Positions 56,345-64,000 of a stretch of DNA of 64,000 nucleotides are shown piece after piece. The notes under the pieces were generated by a model, which was not told the origin of the DNA, did no database searches, and saw only the letters and a list, made by a program, of their open reading frames with translations. Position numbers and translations under genes: made by a program. The stretch comes from Tomocerus qinae (Eukaryota > Arthropoda > Collembola > Entomobryomorpha > Tomoceridae): NCBI GenBank assembly GCA_020055645.1, contig CM034546.1:70618001-70682000 (forward strand), in the 5' to 3' direction. Every line of letters starts with the position of its first letter. The stretch's first letter is position 1.

Positions 56345-59300
56345 TTAAATTGATATTGATATTCGCCAAGCATTAAAAAGGATGTCCCGTTGGTGTTGAT
56401 TCAAACTGGGAAGAACTGGCTTGTTTGAAACGCTGGTGCCCATGTAAAGATTATTTTTAAAAATATATACGGGAATGTTGTCATCTAAACCAACGAGACT
56501 CTGTACCAATGCATAGGTCATGTAGTACTTTTGCCTCTCGTTTGAAGAATCGTTGATGCATTTCAGCATTGATACAATATTGGTGTCTTCCCTCCTTTCC
56601 AAGGCATTAAGGAAATATGGTCCTAGAATTTCGTCATCCAACTTTTCATAAATTTTTTGAATGACTTGGTCTGAAAACGACTTCTTTGCTAATTTTTCAA
56701 TTTTTTTCTTCAGTTGCATAAATTCAGGATTTCTGTCTTCGTCCAAAATATAGTTTGTAATAATGTATTGCTTGGCATATTTGGCAGGGAAGAAAGCATC
56801 TGCTATGGTTACAATCCTATCAATGCCATGTCCGTACATTTCCAAGCAAATGCTTCTGATTTTTGAACCAAATTTTAAAATATCGCAGTCTTTCATGTAC
56901 TCGGCAATTGCATTCAAGATTTCCTTTGTGGCTGGACTATTCAGTGTCTCATTGATGTGGGAGACCAGTTCTTCTATCTGCTGTAGAATTTCTAAATCGG
57001 AGTCTTCTCGACAAAATCTGTCATACGAAGGACTCAATTTTCTTAAGTCAGTCTGCTCATCTTCTGAAAAGTGTTTGCAGTCCTTTATGAACTTGTGGAT
57101 GTCAAGTAGATCATTTTCTGAATATCTTGCAATGTACAATAAAAAGCTTCTGTCTTCGTTCCGATTTTCGCCTGATTCATAATCCTTTTCTTCACCTTCG
57201 TACTTTAACAATAATGTCAGTTGTCCTTTCGTCAGACGATGAACTCGTTTTGATAAATAACGCAAAAGTTGTGCTTTGAATTCAATTTCTATGTCTTGGC
57301 CAAACATATGCAGCGTGTGATCCGTTACCTTTTCTTGGTATTCAGAATCTTCAACACCGCATTCCAGCAACCCTGCCCATAATAAAATGCAGTAATCGCT
57401 TTGTTCATAGCAGATGTACATCATTGTTTTGAATAAATCTTCTTCAGAATCTACTGCAGATCCAATTGTTGAGTCTACATTGATTCTTTCGCTTTCAAAT
57501 AGTTCCCGCAGAATTTCCGAAGTGAGCAAATGTGCATGGTAGACACATTTCTCATCTCCATATTTTGGGGCACATTTCTGCTGGCAGTTCGTTTTCACGC
57601 TGTATCTTTGAATTTCGGTCATGGTATAGAAAATTCTTTTGACAGTCCATTTCCAACCTTCAGGTCTTCCCTTTTCAGTTAAGCCTACCAACATTTCTTT
57701 GATTGTCTCGCAAATCAAATCCAAATCAATAACATTCACCATTTCTCTCAACGAATCTTCATGTGAATTAATAATGCTTGAGATTGCAGTCTTGATGTGC
57801 AAATGTCCCTCTTGGGTTTTTGTGTTCACTATGACGGGGAAAATTTTGAATAAAAATCTTTCTTTTTCCTGCAGGATGTCCAAAGGAAGATCTTTTACAG
57901 GTGTCCCAAGGAAAAGGTCAATCAATAGCTGAACCACCAGAGGACTACAACGATTTTTAAGGGCACTTATAAATCCTTTCACCGTATAAGTCCGTTCATC
58001 GAATTTCCAGTCTTTGAGTAAACCATAAACATTGGATTTTCGATCCATCGACACCAAGTAATCTTTCATCAAGCGATTTTGTATCTGCATTCGTTCTTTC
58101 TCCGAATCCAGAAGCGACTTAAAATATTTCAAAGCATAATTAGCAACTTCAGCGGGCATTTCCTCCCTGTGGAATATGTACGCGATTGTTTTTAAAGCTT
58201 GGTATTTCAGTTTTTCGTCCTTATCCAAAATCTGGAGCAGTTTTTCAACCAAAGGCAAGGAATTCACATTAAAAAGTCTAATCAGCTTCATTACTTTTCT
58301 ACAAAGCGTCGTGTTCTGACTAAATTTATCATTATTTAGAATTCCAAGCAATGCTTCTGGCATTTCTTCAACAAATTCGTGTACGTTTTCTAAGAAAAAG
58401 AGTATTTCTTCGTCCACATCGGAAAGTACCAATTTAGTGATTATATTCAGGAATGATTCGTCATTTGTAATTTTTACCAATTGACCACAGAGTTTAATTG
58501 CATCTTTGCCGGAAATTCCTTTATATTTGTTGAATTCTTTTTCAACCGTCTCGGTTTCAAAAACGTCTTTATTCATCAGAAGCTTGACAACTTTTTCCAA
58601 CACCGAGAAGGGCAAGTTTGAATAAGTCTTAGGCCAATTATTACGTAGAAACTCAAAGCTTAATAGCTTTGTAATGATTTCAGAGCTGTATCGGCTAAAG
58701 GAGCATTGCTTGCATAAAACCTCCAACTTTGATAATTCTGACGCGTCAGCTTTGAAAATGTTTTCCACCTGGTCATCAGTTAATTGGGGAAAAGTATACT
58801 TATAAGGGTACAACTGATATACCTTATCTGTTCCACAATTGAGAAATTGTTCCATTAAACCCAGTGGAAAGCGCCTTAGACCGGCAAAAATTCTGCGGCC
58901 ATCGACCTTTGAGTGATAATGCTCTTTGCTGGCAAATGTAGAGATTTCCTGATAGATTGAAGTCTCTCTTGATTGTGACAGCTGGCTTTCATGCATGCAA
59001 TCGATAAGCAGTGTGTAAATGTATTTTCCAGCCAAATCAACTGGATCACTTTGTAAGTAGTCGAAGTACAAATTCAATTTCTCTTCCTTGGAGTACCGAT
59101 AAGGTGATTCGCCAAATTGTTGTAAGTTGTGTAGGTCTGCATCGATAAGCCCGGCAACGAACGTAAATACAACAAAATACTTTGGATTGAATTTGTTCTC
59201 TGCAACAAACTGGCGAAACTCTTCCTCTTCCCTGTTGAGTAGCTCAAAAGCAGCAAAGAATTCCAAAAATGTCAAGTGAACAAATTCACTCCTTTCAATT

Positions 59301-60429
59301 CTCCAATCACCTGTATTTGAACTGTTCAGAAAAGGGAGTTTGTCTTTTAGTCTTTCATTTGGTTTTTCAAAGTCTGCATAAACAAATTGCAAGGATCCAT
59401 CTTCAACCCATTTCTTTGCCATTTCCATCAACATTTTGAATTCTTTCACCAAAGGGCCATTTATTAATTCCTTTAGTGTAATATTTTTGATAACATTTAT
59501 TCCGGTCTTGGCCAGGAAGTTCTTAGACAGCTTTAGGATAAAAGTTTCGTAAAGTTTAGTTGTTTTAATGTCATTTTTGTCCATGGTTGAAATTTCTTCC
59601 CAAGTGAACAGAATAATTTCCAAAATGAGAGGAATTGTGACCAAATCCGATAACAAATAATTGCTGATGTACTCCATAATATTTCCTTGTTCAGATAAAC
59701 GATTGTTTTGTTGTAAAACCGCCTTGATGTAATCCCAGACATTTTTATCGTTGAATCCCGTGATTTCCAAAACTCTTTGGTATTCAGAAAAGTCCAGTTG
59801 AACGTATGGGCGGGACGTCAAAATTAAATTCTTCCGTGCTTTGATTTTGTGAATATTTTCTACCAATTTGGCTTTCTTTGGGTCAGAGAGTAAATCTTGG
59901 ATTTCATCCCAACCATCCAAAATGAACAAAACGTTGTCCAAGTCGACATTTAATTTTTTGTCGTTTAAAAAGATTTTCAACAATTTCTCCTCATCCATTT
60001 CGTCCTGGTCAAATTTGGAATCCTTTAATTGTCTCAGGGGAATCCATACCACTTCATCCAAATGGCCCCACAAATCCTTGTTACAAAAGTCGTGGACTAT
60101 TTTCTTGCACAGCGTCGTTTTTCCAGTTCCAGGACTTCCGTAAATGAGTATCCTGCTAATTGATTGGGTCAGTATTGGATTTACCTTGGTGAAAGTTCCA
60201 CGGAAATCGTTATCTGCTGCAACCCGGTCTCTCCTGCTCAACTGAGTTATTGTAGTCGCTAAATAATTTCCATTATCCTCCCCATTGTTCTTACTCGCAT
60301 GGGATTTTTGAAGTTTCTTAATTCTGTATATTTCTTTGTGTTCAAAGTTTTCATTTCGATCATTTCCTTTATTCGTGTTGACAATTTTCAGATTCACAAA
60401 GTAGATTTCTGGTCCCTCCGTGTTACTTT
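56345..60429 (-). CDS. NACHT NTPase with helical-repeat C-terminus, 3' exon of the tandem-STAND gene
   Basis: A minus-strand exon of 1361 codons. NACHT ATPase: P-loop LIYGSPGTGKTT (about residue 95 of the exon), Walker B NVLFILDGWDEI, sensor LTSRP and a downstream helical segment with FVHLTFLEFFAA, all typical of NLR-type STAND proteins that oligomerise on sensing danger. The remaining ~900 residues are alpha-helical and HEAT/ARM-like, with a Cys/His cluster (CQQKCAPKYGDEKC...HAH) of possible metal-binding role. The exon has no in-frame ATG before the P-loop; the first Met lies after it. So the start codon must be in an upstream exon. A pyrimidine-rich acceptor at 60430-60431 joins in phase with the donor at 60574-60575 that ends the NB-ARC exon, which makes the two one gene. 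The exon itself is intact. Confidence 0.88.
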
Positions 60430-61945
60430 CTATGTAAGCAAAATTGAGAAACCACCGTTAATGTACGACCGAAATTATTTAATCCTAACTCTAAAAACTT
60501 AAAAGGTGTCTTTCATGAAAATTATGTAGCAATATTAACAAATTTAATTAAAAGCATAGTAATTTTCAAACAAACCTGAAAAGATAGTACCAGATGCCAT
60601 TCCTTGATAGAGTGACGTTTTGTACAGTTTAGAAACAGATTTGTTTCTAACAATTACATATAGATCGTAAATGATTCGTTGTAGGCATGGGTCACACCTA
60701 ATTGTTTTATTTTCAACTACGTTGGCCAAGTCTAAATTTATCGCCTCACTTGTTATTTCGTTTCTCCGGAATTCTTCATGGTCAATTAGAAGAATATATT
60801 TTCTAGCCAGGGTGAACAAATTTGTTAGAATAGTCACCACTTCTGTCACAATTTCTCCTTGGGATAAATAGCTTGTGGTTATTTTTCCTAACATTCTTAG
60901 ATAGTAGGTCCATGTATAAACTTCAACATAGCTGTTTTCGCATTGAAAGCTTTCTATTGCGTCTACATATTCTTTTGAAAATGAAAAAACTTTTATTTTG
61001 TCCCAAACAAGCAACCCTAAATGAATAATTGGCAATATTTGATTGGGATTGAATGTTTTCAGCTTCAAAATAATTTCGCTTTCCCACTCTTTGTAGCTAT
61101 TAAGAACTTTTCCCATTGGTTCGTTATTCATGTTAAGGATGACATTTAAAAAGAATTTATTGGGTATTACTTCATCCAGCATTTTTAAATGGAGCCGAAT
61201 ATTGTCATTTTCATCAATGGACCAAGACTTTCCAACTTCTTCACCCCAACCAAAAGAGTGCACTTCAGGAATATCAAGTTCTTTGTAAAGTGATGCCAAT
61301 ATCTGGAGGAATTTGTTATGCAATCCAGCCTTTGAAAGGCAAACAGCATGATTATATTTAGATATGAAATATTCCTTCATTGCTTTTCTCAGGTTGAACG
61401 TCTGATGGATTATTAAAGCAAGGTCTGCTGCCTCGATAAATCTTCTCTCTCTTATTAGGTCAGTTAACTTAACTTGATCAATTAGCTGAGTTCTTATGTG
61501 ATAAAATTCCTTTTTTAAGTCTTCATGTTTTTCAGCGTAAGTATAGGGAATCAATAAATAATTGATTTTTCATTTGCATTTCAGAATCTTTCTGAGGATC
61601 TCTTTTTCGATATCCTTGCCATTATGTCTTATCACCTGCTGAAGCAAGCGATGGATACTGACACTGTGTATTTCATTGCTCTGAGGACTGCTTTGACCTT
61701 TCTCAACGGTCGCTAGGGAATATTTTTCAAGTACAGCCACAGCTTTCTTTATCTGCACATTTCCTAACTTTTCTATTTCTCGAAGAAAATCTAATTCGAC
61801 GTTGTCGGGTTGGATGTAGCCAAAAGTAATTAAAATATTATAGGCATTCGTTCCATTTTCATCATTTTGAATTTGGTTCAAAGATATCTTCATGGTCTTA
61901 TTAATACTGCGTTCGTAGTCATCAAATCTCTCATGTATAAGAGGA

Positions 61946-63235
61946 GGTATTGGGAATTTTCACATCTAAAGTTTTACATCCTGGGGTAGTGAAGTTTTAC
62001 AACCAGCCACTGCAGTTTTACAACCAGCCACTGCAGTTTTACAACCACACACTGCAGTTTTACATCCAGCCACTGCAGTTTTACAACCAGCCACTGCAGT
62101 TATACATCCACAAACGGCAGTTTTACAACCTTAAAAATGTAATGATCTCAAAGTTTGGTAAAACCTAAATAAATGCTTAATAATTACATTAAGACGAAGT
62201 TTGGTTAACAGCCGAAGGAATGCATGGTGCATTATGGTAAATGCTCCATTCAAATGGTCAATTGCTCATTTGCTAAAATATTGTTTGTGGTGATTTTTTA
62301 GCAAATGAGCAATTGAGCGGCAGTAAATTGCGATGTCCACTGTATTGTATGTTGCCATATGGTTTTTTTCAACCTATCCTCTATGTCTACGTATACTGAT
62401 GCAGACGCTTTCCATTGATGAGAGTCAATCAGTATTAAATTTTGACGCCAGTAAGTTGCTTCATTTCTCAAGCGGCCCATAAACTTCCAAAAAGTGGGAT
62501 GATAACAACGAAATCTTGCCTTCAAAGAGTTGTGATAGCCCTCTAAACTGTTAGTTGTTCTCGCGATGTTTTCATCCACTCGACAATTAACATTTCACAT
62601 TGATATTGGGAAAATTGAAGGTCTGTCCCACGTCCCTATCCAATTTTGTTCGACATATTGGACGAAAGGTTTTAGTGAATCATGTAACTTTAATCTCAAG
62701 TCAGCAAATCTTGCCTGTACAGCAAATCTTGCAATATAACCATATCACTTGATTGACTCTCATCAATGGAAAGCGTCTGCATCAGTATACGTAGACATAG
62801 AGGATAGGTTGAAAAAAACCATATGGCAACATACAATACAGTGGACATCGCAATTTACTGCCGCTCAATTGCTCATTTGCTAAAAAATCACCACAAACAA
62901 TATTTTAGCAAATGAGCAATTGACCATTTGAATGGAGCATTTACCATAATGCACCATGCATTCCTTCGGCTGTTAACCAAACTTCGTCTTAATGTAATTA
63001 TTAAGCATTTATTTAGGTTTTACCAAACTTTGAGATCATTACATTTTTAAGGTTGTAAAACTGCCGTTTGTGGATGTATAACTGCAGTGGCTGGTTGTAA
63101 AACTGCAGTGGCTGGATGTAAAACTGCAGTGTGTGGTTGTAAAACTGCAGTGGCTGGTTGTAAAACTGCAGTGGCTGGTTGTAAAACTTCACTACCCCAG
63201 GATGTAAAACTTTAGATGTGAAAATTCCTGGATCC
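61946..63235. mobile_element. fold-back MULE with 486-bp arms inserted in the NB-ARC exon
   Basis: Left arm 61946-62431 and right arm 62750-63235 are inverted copies, each 486 bases, near-perfect except for bases 3-7 of the ends (GGTATTGGGAATTTTCAC, GGATCCAGGAATTTTCAC). The loop is 318 bases. A perfect 9-base duplication ATAAGAGGA flanks it (61937-61945, 63236-63244). A minus-strand frame from the loop into the left arm has ARTTNSLEGYHNS and HPTFWKFM, the Mutator-like transposase C-terminal signature also seen at 23391-23669. Each arm contains a 21-bp minisatellite and a smaller hairpin. Recent insertion. Confidence 0.93.
61970..62135. repeat. 21-bp minisatellite in the left arm (mirrored at 63046-63211)
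   Basis: About seven units near ttttacaaccagccactgcag. The same array is present inverted in the right arm. The open reading frames through both arrays (FYNQPLQ-type repeats) are repeat artefacts. Confidence 0.9.
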
Positions 63236-64000
63236 ATAAGAGGATCGTTATCGTTTCTATCACCGGCTGCTATTTCTTCAACATACTCAGCGATTGTAAT
63301 GGAGTCATTATTCAAAGTGGATACTGCGATTTGTAAAGCCAAGGGAAGATGACCGAGTAATTCTCCAAGTTGAACCAATTGCAAGTTGTTGGAGTCAGAA
63401 ACATCTTTCAAATTATTTTTCATGAATAGTATACTCTCTTCGGCACTAAAAACATCCATGCAGAATTTGCTAATTCGTCCATCACCAGTTTCCTTTCCCC
63501 ACTCCTGATTCCTTGATGTTATAATTGACACAATATTATCATCTCGGTCACACTGCGAAAGAACATCGCGAATCCCTTCATTCCCCACGTAACATTCGGC
63601 ATTGTCATAAATTATTAGGCATTTTAATCTTCTGAGTTTCAAAAAACATTTTCTCGCTAATTCTGTCAAATTGAGTTGTAATCTGCCTTCCACTTGAAGA
63701 TCATTTGCCAGCGACTGAAAAGATTTGATGAGACTCCCCTCGCCGCAATCAATCCACAGAATATGATCATATTCCCGTTCATAGTGAATAGCAAACGATT
63801 TGGCTAATGAAGTTTTTCCAATTCCACCTAATCCGGAAACTACTACTTTAGAGTCTTGAGTAATCACTGCTGTTTTACTGGCTTGTAGCATCGAGTACAA
63901 CTTTTCAATAATTGGTTCACCATCACGTTTTCTTTCATAGAAGGATTTTATCAATGTTTTTGCTTGTGGCCACCATTTTCCATGTAAAATTGGCTCAGTT

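Larger units (their letters stand above)
60576..64000 (-). pseudogene. NB-ARC exon of the tandem-STAND gene, 5' truncated, TE-interrupted
   Basis: Paralogue of the CARD-NB-ARC gene at 45463, reading right to left and entering from the window edge (EPILHGKWWP...). NB-ARC motifs: P-loop VVVSGLGGIGKTS, Walker B CLIIYDNAE, TSRNQEWG, LGHLPLALQ; then SIHRLLQQVIR and a helical region to the donor cag|gtttgt at 60575. Two lesions: a 1290-bp fold-back MULE (61946-63235) between the LPLAL region and the winged-helix part, and a TGA at 61570-61572 where the paralogue has Gly. Apart from these, the frame is open from the edge to the donor, and the element plus one target copy removes a multiple of three. 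The N-terminal CARD, if any, lies beyond the window. Either the allele is dead, or the NACHT exon is used from another start. Confidence 0.85.

Noticed and set aside
61570-61572. TGA as selenocysteine or programmed readthrough
   Set aside because: The paralogue has Gly, the protein is not a redox enzyme, and the exon already has a disruptive insertion.
61950-63215. coding frames with FYNQPLQ repeats
   Set aside because: They are translations of the 21-bp minisatellite in the fold-back element arms, present in both orientations.

Overview
The window looks like AT-rich, intron-bearing, transposon-loaded arthropod nuclear DNA. Host genes have short GT-AG introns, there is a ZAD-type C2H2 zinc-finger gene (an arthropod hallmark), and non-LTR, copia-type, Mutator-like (MULE), hAT-type and TA-flanked elements are all present. 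Apaf-1-like CARD/NB-ARC, NACHT and fungus-like 7TM genes make a springtail (Collembola) a reasonable guess, but that is inference. No operons or CRISPR arrays are seen.

Left third (1-27.7 kb): a five-exon ZAD/C2H2 gene on + (1869-9097, ~33 fingers); on -, a three-exon 7TM receptor (10250-11667) and a small two-TM protein (13745-14588); a nested pair of small transposons (15638-16332); a frameshifted non-LTR retrotransposon (17391-20835); and a scattered, partly decayed Ig-superfamily gene on - (21790-27673) with a MULE remnant and a TA-flanked MITE in its introns.

Middle (28-45 kb): a young copia-type LTR retrotransposon (28576-35295, near-identical LTRs, GTAGT duplication) with an envelope-like glycoprotein frame after RNase H; a 1.1-kb element with palindrome-rich inverted repeats (36291-37407); a MULE with a FLYWCH domain and minisatellite inverted repeats (39490-40475); a hAT-type MITE; and the mitochondrial ribosomal protein S2 gene on - (43188-44314).

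Right third (45-64 kb), an innate-immunity-like region: a CARD-NB-ARC gene (45463-47766), an adjacent leucine-rich-repeat-like gene with a MITE just inside its intron (47846-49776), a RING/SIAH-type E3 ligase with a beta-trefoil-like tail (51380-53838), and on - a large gene in which an NB-ARC exon is joined by a phase-compatible intron to a NACHT plus helical-repeat exon (56345-64000, running off the right edge). The NB-ARC exon carries a 1290-bp fold-back MULE with 486-bp arms and a 9-bp target duplication, plus an in-frame TGA.

Several lesions are single-base frameshifts, two of them in A-runs, so assembly error must be separated from real decay. Splice sites below were read by eye and checked for phase; none has transcript support.
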